A stretch of 23,581 nucleotides of DNA, from contig CAMDAL010000011.1 in assembly GCA_945888565.1 (NCBI GenBank), forward strand, positions 1-23,581, given 5' to 3'. Under the pieces are notes generated by a model. The model ran no database searches. It saw nothing but the letters and a program-made list of their open reading frames with translations, and was not told the origin of the DNA. This document shows, one piece after another, positions 16,009 to 23,581 of the stretch (positions are counted from its first letter, which is position 1; each line of letters opens with the position of its first letter). This stretch comes from Devosia equisanguinis. Its GTDB lineage: Bacteria > Pseudomonadota > Alphaproteobacteria > Rhizobiales > Devosiaceae. A program made the position numbers and the translations under genes.

Positions 16009-17147
16009 CAGGCGCTCCGGAAATAGTCGGCGATGAACTGGGCGTAGAGCCCGGTCAGCGCTTCGAGGTCGGCGATGCGGATATGCTCGTCCACCTTGTG
16101 CATGGTGGGGCCGGGGAGGCCGAACTCAACCACCGGGCAGTACTCGGCGATGAAGCGCGCATCCGAGGTGCCGCCGGCGGTCGAGAGCTCGGGCGGGATG
16201 CCGGTGGAGCGGGCGATGGACTCGATCAGTGTGTCGACGCCGCCATCGAGCGGCGACAGGAACACCCGCGACGGCCGGCCGAGCTGGACGAACTCGACGG
16301 TGGTGCCCTGCTTGTCGAGGTTGTCGATCACGTCGTTGACCGACTGCGTCAGGCTCTCGGGGCTCCAGCGGTCATTGTGGCGCACGTTGAAGCGCATGGT
16401 GACAGCGGCGGGGATGACGTTGCCGGTGGGGTTGCCGACATCCACCGTGGTGAACTCAAGGTTCGACGGCGGAAAATGCTCGGTGCCGTCGTCGAGCTTG
16501 CCGGAGAGCGCGGTGACGAGTGCTGCCGCGACCGGGATGGGATTGTTCGCACGGTCGGGGTAGGCGACGTGCCCTTGCGTGCCGGTGACCCTGATCTGCC
16601 CGCTGAACGAGCCGCGCCGCCCGATCTTGATTGAGTCGCCGACCCGTAGCGTGGCGCTCGGCTCACCGACGATGGCGAAATCGAAGCGGTGGCCCTGGGC
16701 CTCGGCCCACGCCATCAGCTTGTCGGTGCCGTTCACCGAATCCGCTTCCTCGTCATTGGTGATGGCGAGGGATATGCGGGCATCGGCTGGCGCCTGCGCG
16801 AGGGCCGCAACGAACGCCGCGATGCCCGACTTCATGTCGGCGGCGCCGCGGCCGTAGATCAGGCCATCGGCGATGTCTGCCGCAAAGGGCGGGTGCTGCC
16901 AGCTCGCCGTATCGCCCGGCGGCACCACATCGGTGTGCCCGGCAAACAGCAGGTGCTTGCCGGCGCTGCCCCGCGTCGCGAACAGGTTATCGACCAGATA
17001 CGACCCATCCCCCTCGAACCGCACCCGCGTGCAGGTGAAGCCGAGCGGGGTGAGCACCGCTTCGAGGACATCGAGCACGCCCTCTTCAGCCGGCGTGACG
17101 GAGGGGCGGCGGATCAGGTCTTGGAGGAGAGTAAGGGCGTCGGGCAT
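16008..17147 (-). CDS. dapE: Succinyl-diaminopimelate desuccinylase
   Basis: DapE releases succinate from N-succinyl-LL-diaminopimelate, a step toward lysine and peptidoglycan cross-links. It is an M20-family dizinc enzyme. Visible ligands are His71 in FAGHTDVVPPGD, the bridging Asp104 in GAADMKSG, the catalytic Glu in NDEEADS (about 133), Glu162 in VGEPS and a distal His in PTMHKVDEH. The dimerisation domain lies at about 180-290. At 379 residues it has the usual length. GGGGA eight bases before the ATG fixes the start. It is in the same leftward operon as dapD, the previous enzyme but one in the pathway. Confidence 0.95.
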   Translation of the reverse strand: MPDALTLLQDLIRRPSVTPAEEGVLDVLEAVLTPLGFTCTRVRFEGDGSYLVDNLFATRGSAGKHLLFAGHTDVVPPGDTASWQHPPFAADIADGLIYGRGAADMKSGIAAFVAALAQAPADARISLAITNDEEADSVNGTDKLMAWAEAQGHRFDFAIVGEPSATLRVGDSIKIGRRGSFSGQIRVTGTQGHVAYPDRANNPIPVAAALVTALSGKLDDGTEHFPPSNLEFTTVDVGNPTGNVIPAAVTMRFNVRHNDRWSPESLTQSVNDVIDNLDKQGTTVEFVQLGRPSRVFLSPLDGGVDTLIESIARSTGIPPELSTAGGTSDARFIAEYCPVVEFGLPGPTMHKVDEHIRIADLEALTGLYAQFIADYFRSA

Positions 17148-17200
17148 CGCAAAGTCCCCGTAAAATAGATATCAGCGGGCCCGGCGCCCTGCGGAAGGCA

Positions 17201-17551
17201 CTACCTGTTGAACTTGTCGTCGAAGCGGTCTTCGTTCATCGTAAGAAGTATGATCCCCTCGAAGAATGCCACGATAGCCGGGATGAACGTCCAAAAGAAG
17301 ATGAGGTAGATGACTCCCCATCCACCTTGGCCCAGATAGAATTTATGTATTTCGAGCCCACCGAGAAACAGTGCCAGAAGCCCGGCGACGATCTTGGTCT
17401 TCTCTCCGCCCTTGGAAGATCTCTGCGTTGCTCCACAGTTCGGGCAACTACGTGCAGTCTTGTGGACTGGCTTTCCGCAGCCGCTACAAAACTTCATATC
17501 GGCGCCAATGGGAGCATTGTTCCCGTACGGCGAGGCTTGGATGTTGGTCAC
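17201..17551 (-). CDS. Zinc-ribbon TM2-domain membrane protein
   Basis: A short zinc ribbon (CSGCG...CPNCG, four cysteines at about residues 21-40) precedes a TM2 domain. That domain is two hydrophobic helices with the signature KTKIVAGLLALFLGGLEIHKFYLGQ and IYLIFFWTFIPAIVAFFEGI, then a charged tail. Function in bacteria is not established. The start is taken at GTG 17549-17551, because GGGGGA lies seven bases upstream; an earlier GTG at 17576-17578 would add nine residues. The length is 116 residues. GC content is visibly lower than in the neighbouring genes, and the gene sits between dapD and dapE, suggesting later acquisition. Confidence 0.82.
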   Translation of the reverse strand: MTNIQASPYGNNAPIGADMKFCSGCGKPVHKTARSCPNCGATQRSSKGGEKTKIVAGLLALFLGGLEIHKFYLGQGGWGVIYLIFFWTFIPAIVAFFEGIILLTMNEDRFDDKFNR

Positions 17552-17629
17552 GACTGATTCCCCCAGACAATTGGACACGATTAGTTCAGCCGCAACGCCG
17601 AGACAATCGTCGTGTTGTAGCGCGTCGGA

Positions 17630-18475
<846 letters not shown>

Positions 18476-18596
18476 GGGAGCTTTCCGGGCGGAGGGGTTG
18501 AGGCGGGCGGACATTAGCCGCTAAGCCCGGCCTGTCAACGATCCTTAACCTCGCCCATGCGACCAATGGGCCCACTCGTGGTCGCGCTTCCGAACC

Positions 18597-18617
18597 GGAA
18601 AAGTCTGCAACTTTTCC
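18597..18617. repeat. Perfect hairpin/palindrome in the leader of the LOG-family gene
   Basis: GGAAAAGT (18597-18604) and ACTTTTCC (18610-18617) are exact complements around a five-base CTGCA loop. The structure ends 31 bases before the start codon of the LOG gene. It could be an operator for the divergent dapD/LOG region or an RNA hairpin in the leader. No T-run follows, so termination is unlikely. Confidence 0.5.
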
Positions 18618-18648
18618 TGGAAACGCTCCGCCCTTTGGAGACGCCAGA

Positions 18649-19503
18649 ATGGCCAGAACCCGGCACACGCCGCTTCGCACATCGGCAGAAGACATCGATG
18701 CGGCCAAGCACGCAGCCGAAACCGACCAGACCCGGGCGCCGGCCTTTCGCCTGGCCTTCGCCGACGATGACTTCCTGACGTCGGAGGACCTGCGCGGCGT
18801 CCGCTTCCAGCTCGAATACCTGAAGCCGGAGTTCGAGCTGCGGCGCCGCGGCATCAATTCGACGGTGGTGCTGTTCGGCGGCGCGCGCATCCCCGAGCCG
18901 GGCAAGCCCGCCTGGGCGGCGCGCAACGAGGTGCAGAAGAAGAACCTCGAACTCGCCAGCAAGTACTATGACGAGGCGCGCAGGTTCGCCCAGTATGCCT
19001 CGGTGACCTCGCAGGCGACGGGCTACAAGGATTTCGTGGTGACGACGGGCGGTGGTCCCGGCGTGATGGAGGCCGGCAATCGCGGCGCGGCCGATGTCGG
19101 GGCGCCGAACATCGGGCTCAACATCGTGCTGCCGCACGAGCAGACGCCCAACGCCTACATCACCCCGGACCTGTGCTTCAATTTTCACTACTTCGCGACG
19201 CGCAAGATCCACTTTTTGCTGCGGGCGCGGGCGGTGGCCATCTTCCCCGGCGGCTTCGGCACCATGGACGAGTTCTTCGAGACGCTGACACTGATCCAGA
19301 CCGGCCGCATGGACCGCGTGCCGCTGCTGTTGTTCGGCGGCGAGTTCTGGAAGAAGATCATCAACTTCGACGCGCTGGCCGAGGCGGGCACGATCTCGCC
19401 CGACGATCCGAACCTGTTCACCATCGTCGACAGCGCCGAAGAAGGCTGGGACGTGGTGCGCCGCCACTACAAACTGCCGGCAGTGAAGCTGAAGGCGGGT
19501 TGA
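18649..19503 (+). CDS. LOG-family protein (TIGR00730-like, Rossmann fold)
   Basis: Relatives are phosphoribohydrolases that release free bases from nucleoside monophosphates, including cytokinin riboside phosphates; some are only annotated as 'lysine decarboxylase-like'. Both diagnostic motifs are present: GGGPGVMEAGNRGA at about residues 132-145 and the catalytic PGGFGTMDEFFE at about 200-211. A 75-residue N-terminal extension before STVVLFGGARIP marks the longer form of the family. ATG at 18649 is preceded by GGAG, within TTTGGAGACG. The length is 284 residues. It is divergent from dapD. The true substrate cannot be told from sequence. Confidence 0.88.
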   Translation: MARTRHTPLRTSAEDIDAAKHAAETDQTRAPAFRLAFADDDFLTSEDLRGVRFQLEYLKPEFELRRRGINSTVVLFGGARIPEPGKPAWAARNEVQKKNLELASKYYDEARRFAQYASVTSQATGYKDFVVTTGGGPGVMEAGNRGAADVGAPNIGLNIVLPHEQTPNAYITPDLCFNFHYFATRKIHFLLRARAVAIFPGGFGTMDEFFETLTLIQTGRMDRVPLLLFGGEFWKKIINFDALAEAGTISPDDPNLFTIVDSAEEGWDVVRRHYKLPAVKLKAG

Positions 19504-19544
19504 AGCGGGCTGCATTCCATCAGGCCAATGTTGTATGGTGGGGC

Positions 19545-19721
19545 ATGAACTACGTTCAGCCTGACAAGCCTGTTCCGGAATCGACTGCAGCCAGTCTCGC
19601 TCGTAGCGAGGCTCAGATTGCAGCCGGCCGGACAGTGCCGCTGGAGCCGGTACTCGATCGCCTCCGCGCCAGCATCGCCCGCATGCAGGACGACGAAAAG
19701 CCGGAAACGCCTGCGCTCTAG
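19545..19721 (+). CDS. Small antitoxin-like protein, no partner seen
   Basis: The 58-residue ORF starts MNYVQPDKPVPESTAASLARSE. Its middle, QIAAGRTVPLEPVLDRLRASI, resembles the short 'AGR.VP...V...LR' tail seen in several small type II antitoxins. No toxin gene is beside it: upstream is the LOG gene and downstream an opposing oxidoreductase. GGTGGGG just before the ATG may serve as a ribosome site but is close. The stop codon shares the CTAG tetranucleotide with the opposing gene's stop. The resemblance to antitoxins is from reading only and could be chance. Confidence 0.5.
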   Translation: MNYVQPDKPVPESTAASLARSEAQIAAGRTVPLEPVLDRLRASIARMQDDEKPETPAL

Positions 19722-20314
19722 AACCGGGCGAACCGCTGCTCGACCTTCTGCGCGAACTTTTCTCGCGCTTCCGGCGAGATGTCGTAAACGGAGTGCTGCG
19801 CGAGATAGAGTTGCTTCACGCCAAGGCCGCCGCAAGTAGCCTTCAACCCGCGCAGCAGCACCTTTTTTGCCGGATCCTGCATCAATAGCCTGTTGTAGAA
19901 CCAGGGCGCGCCGCAGGTGGTGACCACGCCCATCCGGGTGCGGTTCACCAGAGCCGGCTTGATGAGTCCGCCGCCCGGCGGCTGTTCAAAGGCAATACCC
20001 GGACGCCACACGCGATCGAAATAGCCTTTGAGGATCGCCGGCAGGCCCACCCACCAGGTGGGAAAGCAGAACACACAGGCCTCGGCCCATTTCAGCGCGT
20101 CGACATAGATTTTCAGGTCCTGCGGCGGCGGCCGAGACGGGTCCTCGTGCCCGCGCCACTCGTCCTCCCCCATCACCGGGTCGAACTGCATCGCGTAGAG
20201 GTCGAAGTCGATGACCTCGTCGCCCCGCGCCTTGAGCGTCCGCAGGATACGCTGGTGCAGCGACGCGGTGTAGCTGTCGGCTGCTGGATGCGCATAGACG
20301 ACGTTGACCTTCAT
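19718..20314 (-). CDS. NAD(P)H-dependent flavodoxin-fold oxidoreductase (quinone reductase type)
   Basis: Members of this flavin-binding family reduce quinones and similar electrophiles by two electrons. The N-terminal KVNVVYAHPAADSYTASLHQ contains the HP...S flavin-phosphate motif. The central FPTWWVGLPAILKGYFDRVW is the family's strongest signature, and TTCGAPWFYN lies near the isoalloxazine site. The length of 198 residues is normal. It lies 26 bases downstream of the nucleotidase gene on the same strand and may be cotranscribed with it. MdaB- or NQO1-like activity is likely, but the exact substrate is open. Confidence 0.87.
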   Translation of the reverse strand: MKVNVVYAHPAADSYTASLHQRILRTLKARGDEVIDFDLYAMQFDPVMGEDEWRGHEDPSRPPPQDLKIYVDALKWAEACVFCFPTWWVGLPAILKGYFDRVWRPGIAFEQPPGGGLIKPALVNRTRMGVVTTCGAPWFYNRLLMQDPAKKVLLRGLKATCGGLGVKQLYLAQHSVYDISPEAREKFAQKVEQRFARF

Positions 20315-20340
20315 GGCGAGCGGTCCCTGCGATCATCCGA

Positions 20341-21060
20341 CTACGGCAGCTTGACCAGGAACCCCGCGAGGTCCGCCGTGACGTGGTGCACGTGGTCGCC
20401 GCCGGTGCGGTCGAGTTCCCAGGCTTCGACCTGGTGGTGGGCGAAATCCGCGCCGGCCACGACCTGAACCGTCACCATGCCGGTCTCGTGCGGGACGAGG
20501 AGGTTCTTTTCGAGGTCGTCGAACATGGCGGCGCGGCGCGCATCGATGCCGTGCTTTTCGAAGAACGTGTCGTAGGCCTCGCGCAGCGGCTTGGGGCGGT
20601 AGCTCATGGCGCGGATGTCGAAGATGTCCTCGAACAGCGCATCGGCATCGCCGAGCCGGCGGAGCACCGAGGTGGCGTGCCCGACATCGCCGTTGGTGAG
20701 GATGAACTTGCGGCCCGGCAGCCGCTTGATCGCCTCGATCAGCCCGGGATGCTCGGAGACCGGCGAATAGTCGATGGCGTGCACGGTGTTGAGGAAGTGG
20801 TCGGGATCGACCGAATGGCGCTGCATCAGGCCGTTCAGGGTGGTGCCGTAGTCGCGGTAGTAGGTCTTCTGCAGGGCCCGCGCCTGGTCATACGGTAACT
20901 GTGTCACCCCGACCATGTAGTCTGAGATCAGCAGGTCGATCTGCGCGAACAGGTTGCATTCGCGCGGGTAGAGCGTGTTGTCGAGGTCGAAGACCCAGTC
21001 GGTGACGTGGGACAGCGAGCGGGGGAGGTCGGTCGTGGATACGGTCAGCTTTTCGGTCAT
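20341..21060 (-). CDS. HAD-family pyrimidine 5'-nucleotidase
   Basis: The protein is a haloacid dehalogenase-type phosphatase resembling yeast SDT1 and bacterial pyrimidine 5'-nucleotidases. Motif I is DLDNTLYPREC (about residues 25-35, nucleophile Asp), motif II is ILTNGD (about 122-127), the motif III Lys is in SYRPKP and motif IV is MFDDLEKN. The first of these, with 'NTLYP', is typical of this branch. The start is ATG 21058-21060, giving 239 residues; the longer open frame upstream runs through the regulatory region. No ribosome site precedes the ATG, and TATATT six bases upstream could act as a -10 box, so the message may be leaderless. Confidence 0.87.
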   Translation of the reverse strand: MTEKLTVSTTDLPRSLSHVTDWVFDLDNTLYPRECNLFAQIDLLISDYMVGVTQLPYDQARALQKTYYRDYGTTLNGLMQRHSVDPDHFLNTVHAIDYSPVSEHPGLIEAIKRLPGRKFILTNGDVGHATSVLRRLGDADALFEDIFDIRAMSYRPKPLREAYDTFFEKHGIDARRAAMFDDLEKNLLVPHETGMVTVQVVAGADFAHHQVEAWELDRTGGDHVHHVTADLAGFLVKLP

Positions 21061-21085
21061 GGGCGGAATATACAGCACTCCGCCC
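21061..21085 (-). repeat. Inverted repeat directly before the nucleotidase start codon
   Basis: GGGCGGA (21061-21067) and TCCGCCC (21079-21085) are exact complements with an 11-base spacer. The inner edge contains TATATT on the minus strand (21067-21072), a possible -10 box. The repeat touches the ATG, so it is either an operator over the promoter or, if transcribed, a hairpin at the start codon. Confidence 0.4.
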
Positions 21086-21138
21086 GATTTCACATCCTTG
21101 CGCAAATTGCAGGGCTGCTGCGCGCTCACTGCGCTCAA

Positions 21139-21154
21139 TCAATCACTTGATTGA
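21139..21154. promoter_or_regulatory. Probable TetR operator
   Basis: TCAATCA-CT-TGATTGA is a perfect 16-base palindrome of the type bound by TetR dimers. It lies 42 bases before the tetR start codon and about 80 bases upstream of the divergent nucleotidase gene. TTGACA (21151-21156) overlaps its right arm and could be a -35 box, though no clear -10 box follows. An extra TCAATCA copy at 21135-21141 overlaps the left arm. Autoregulation of the tetR-MFS operon is inferred. Confidence 0.65.
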
Positions 21155-21196
21155 CAGGTCCGGTTAGCGTATCACGCCGCCGAAAACGGAGGCGTC

Positions 21197-21808
21197 ATGT
21201 CGGCCATTACGGCACAGAAACGCGAAAGCACCGAAGATCGGCGCGCGGCGATTGCCATCGCGGCGCGCGAACTGATCGTCGAGAAGGGCGTCGAGGGACT
21301 CAGGACCCGCGAGATCGCTGACCGCGTCGGCATCAACATCGCGACGCTGCACTACCACGTGCCGACCAAGGAAGCGCTGATCGGCCTCGTCGCCGAGACG
21401 TTGAAGACCGAATTCCGGGCCCAGTCGCTGCTGCGGCCGCGGGCCCACCTGTCGGCGGTCGAGCGACTGGAGCACGAACTCTACGATTTCCGCGAGATGT
21501 ACAACGAGCAGCCCGAGATCATCGCCGTGATGGGCGAACTGAGCGAACGCTCGCGCCGCGACCCCCTCATCAAGGCGGCGATCGCGCCCATGCAGGGCAT
21601 GTGGCATCGCATGGTGGCCGACATCATGGCCGCGGGGCGCACCGAGGGCAGCTTCCGGCCAGACCTCGATCCCGAGCCCGCCGCGACCATTTTCGTCGGC
21701 GCGCTGATTGCATTCGGTCGCAGCGGCGACCTTTCGAACGACACCTACGAGCGGCTTTGCGCGGAACTCCGCCGCTTCGTCCGCCACCCCGACTCGAGCA
21801 AGGACTGA
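21197..21808 (+). CDS. TetR-family transcriptional regulator
   Basis: The N-terminal DNA-binding domain is clear: RRAAIAIAARELIVEKGVEGL, then the helix-turn-helix TREIADRVGINIATLHYHVPTKEALI at about residues 38-63. The C-terminal half (about 75-195) is a helical ligand-binding and dimer domain, whose ligand cannot be predicted. ATG at 21197 has GGAGG four bases upstream. The length is 203 residues. An MFS exporter begins four bases after its stop, so it very likely represses that exporter until a drug-like ligand binds. A perfect palindrome upstream is its probable operator. Confidence 0.9.
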   Translation: MSAITAQKRESTEDRRAAIAIAARELIVEKGVEGLRTREIADRVGINIATLHYHVPTKEALIGLVAETLKTEFRAQSLLRPRAHLSAVERLEHELYDFREMYNEQPEIIAVMGELSERSRRDPLIKAAIAPMQGMWHRMVADIMAAGRTEGSFRPDLDPEPAATIFVGALIAFGRSGDLSNDTYERLCAELRRFVRHPDSSKD

Positions 21809-21812
21809 CGAG

Positions 21813-23312
21813 ATGAGCCAACCCTTCCAAGTGCCCCAGTCCAAGGCGGAAGCCGACCCGCGTCGCTGGGTGGCGCTGTTCGTGCTGCTGCTCGCCAGTT
21901 TCATGAACCTGATCGACGTAACCATCGTGAATGTCGCGCTGCCCAGCCTTATGCGTGACTTCAACGCCGGGCCCAACGAGATCGAGTGGGTGGTCGCGGC
22001 CTTCGTGCTGGCCTTTGCGCTCGGCCTGCTGCCCTTCGGCCGGCTCGGCGATATCGTCGGGCGCACCCGGATGTTCCTCATCGGCGTCGCGCTGTTCACC
22101 CTTGCCTCGGCCCTGTGCGGCCTCGCGCCCTCGATGGACTGGCTCATCGGCGCCCGCGCGCTGCAGGGCCTCGCCGGCGCCATCATGACGCCGCAGGTGC
22201 TGGCCATCGCGCAGGTCACCTTCCCGCCCGAGGAGAAGGGCCAGGCGTTCTCGCTGTTCGGGCTCAGCGCCGGGCTTGCCGCCGTGTCGGGGCCGATTCT
22301 CGGCGGCTTGCTGATCGGTGGCGATTTCTTCGGGCTCGACTGGCGGCCGATCTTCCTCGTCAACATCCCGGTGGGCATCGCCGCCGTGGTGGCCGGCTGG
22401 TTCCTCATTCCCCGCACCCCGGGCAACCCGGGCATGCGCAACGACTTCGTCGGCATCGCGCTCTTCGCCGTCGCGAGCGTCGCGCTGGTATTTCCGCTCG
22501 TCGAGGGTCGGGCCTATGGCTGGCCGCTGTGGGCCTTCGGGCTGGTGGCGGTTTCGCTGGTGGCAACGGCACTGTTCGTGCTGTGGCAGCGCCACCGCGC
22601 GCAGACCGATGCGCCGCAACTCCTCAACTACAGCCTCATTTCCAACCCCAACTACCTGCTGGGGCTGCTGGTCACCACGATCTTCGCTTCGGGCATTCCC
22701 GCCATGTTCATCGTGCTGTCGCTGATGCTGCAATCGGGCTTCGGCTTCACGCCGCTCGAATCGGGGCTCACCAACACGCCGTTCTCGGTTGGTGTACTGA
22801 CGGTGTCGCTGCTCATCGGCCGGCTGGGGCAACGCTACCTCAAGGAGCGGCTGATGGTGGGCGCGGCGCTGCTGGTCGTCGGCATCGGCTGGCTCGACTT
22901 CATCATCTTCGGGCTCGGCGACAGTGTCGACCACTGGACGCTGCTGCCGCCGCTGCTGCTGGCCGGCATCGGGCTCGGCATCGGCTTTTCGGGGCTGTTC
23001 CAGACGGTGCTGTCGAGTGTGCCGGCGCGCGACGCGGGCGCCGGCTCTGGTGCGCTGCAGGCCTTCCAGTAGATCGGTGGTGCGCTGGGCGTCGCGGTGG
23101 TGGGCGAGGTGTTCTTTTCAGCCCTCGCCGGCAACCTCGCGGCTGGCGAAACACCGCAGGCCGCATATGCCGCTGCCGCCGGCCCCGCCATCATCTACCA
23201 GATCGTGAGCTTCGGGCTCGTGGTGATCCTCGTGCCGTTCCTCAAGATCCGGCCGCCGTCGGCCGGTCAGGGCAGGGCGCCCGGTGCGCCCCACGTCGTC
23301 GCCGAGGCATAG
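21813..23312 (+). pseudogene. DHA2-type MFS efflux transporter with an in-frame amber stop
   Basis: This is a 14-helix drug/proton antiporter of the EmrB/QacA type. Visible motifs are NLIDVTIVNVALPSLM in helix 1 (motif D1), GRLGDIVGRTRMF (motif A), RALQGLAGAIMTPQ (motif B) and GPILGGLL (motif C). The frame is broken by TAG at 23070-23072, directly after LQAFQ. The same frame then continues with IGGALGVAVVGEVFF and a last helix to a TAG at 23310-23312. Relatives usually read LQAFQQIGGALG, so a CAG to TAG change is the simplest cause. The 419-residue product would lack the last two helices. AAGGA eight bases before the ATG lies inside the tetR end. Confidence 0.85.
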
Positions 23313-23343
23313 GCCTGCGGGTCGCGCCGTGGCCGGTTAACCA

Positions 23344-23375
23344 CTGGTAAACCAGATATATTGAAAGCTGTTCAA
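23344..23375. repeat. Two adjacent inverted repeats upstream of the last gene
   Basis: CTGGT-AA-ACCAG (23344-23355) and TTGAA-AGCTG-TTCAA (23361-23375) are both perfect palindromes in an AT-richer stretch between the broken MFS gene and the secreted-protein gene. They may be operator sites or part of a weak terminator. No convincing -35/-10 pair was found, and 23313-23459 holds no coding frame I trust. Confidence 0.4.
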
Positions 23376-23459
23376 ATGTCATGAACCGGCCCGGCCTCGC
23401 CCACATTCCCGCCCCGGACCGATGCGACCACCGGTGCATCGATTTGCCGGAGACCGACC

Positions 23460-23581
23460 ATGACCAGTTCCATCACCACCTTCATCGCCACCGCCCTGGT
23501 GCTGTTCACACTGGGTCAGGCGCTGGCCCATCCGGCCAGGGTCGCAGCACACACGCCGCAGGGCGCATGGGGAACTGAGCT
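23460..23581 (+). CDS. Secreted protein, N-terminal fragment (cut by window edge)
   Basis: The frame opens with ATG at 23460 and is still open at the last base, giving 40 residues. The first 24 form a classic signal peptide: MTSSITTF, a hydrophobic core ATALVLFTLG and an AxA-type cleavage site before HPARV. GGAGA seven bases before the ATG supports translation. Too little of the mature protein is present to name it. It is downstream of the broken MFS gene but separated by about 150 bases. Confidence 0.6.
   Translation, partial: MTSSITTFIATALVLFTLGQALAHPARVAAHTPQGAWGTE

Noticed and set aside
21624..22934. Long minus-strand open frames opposite tetR and the MFS gene
   Set aside because: Low-complexity charged translation, opposite well-supported genes.
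23097..23312. Separate 71-codon gene starting at GTG 23097
   Set aside because: It is the continuation of the MFS frame after the amber codon, encoding its last helices, with no ribosome site of its own.

Overview
The window is high-GC bacterial chromosome with densely packed genes. It most resembles an alphaproteobacterium of the Hyphomicrobiales (Rhizobiales), possibly Devosia-like. The grounds are the membrane-anchored CycM-type cytochrome c, a DnaX without the Cys4 zinc module, the ffs-dnaX-ybaB-recR order, a def-fmt-truA cluster beside rmuC and dapD/dapE, and a Tad pilus gene pair. The placement rests on reading alone; no search was run.

Left edge (1-1720): the 3' end of an IS630-family transposase abuts the C-terminal two thirds of tadC, so the pilus assembly gene is interrupted. 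A strong hairpin separates it from a convergent TadD-like TPR lipoprotein gene. Region 1795-4348: an M17 aminopeptidase, then a MarR-GNAT fusion regulator whose -35 box lies in a perfect palindrome overlapping the aminopeptidase stop codon. Region 4349-7268: glyoxylate/hydroxypyruvate reductase, CycM with an Ala/Pro/Glu-rich tail, and divergently a prephenate dehydratase. Region 7285-7977: two small unrecognised genes on the minus strand.

Core block (8052-10934): the SRP 4.5S RNA gene with its own promoter, then dnaX (probably leaderless), ybaB and recR in an overlapping operon. An acidic unrecognised protein and rmuC follow on the minus strand. They lie back to back with a plus-strand def-fmt-truA block, which handles N-terminal formylation and deformylation and tRNA pseudouridylation. 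Facing it is a leftward operon: dapD, a zinc-ribbon TM2 protein of lower GC, dapE and two unrecognised membrane proteins. It makes the lysine/peptidoglycan precursor diaminopimelate.

Right part (18597-23581): a LOG-family protein gene preceded by a perfect hairpin, a 58-residue antitoxin-like ORF, a flavodoxin-fold quinone reductase and a HAD pyrimidine 5'-nucleotidase. Divergent from the last is a tetR-MFS efflux operon. The MFS gene carries an in-frame amber codon where a CAG would be expected, removing the last two membrane helices. The window ends inside a gene for a secreted protein.

I found no evidence of a wholly new system. The observations most worth following are the nonsense mutation in the exporter, the IS hit in tadC, several well-formed operator palindromes, the apparently leaderless dnaX, and the unrecognised genes inside the dap operon.
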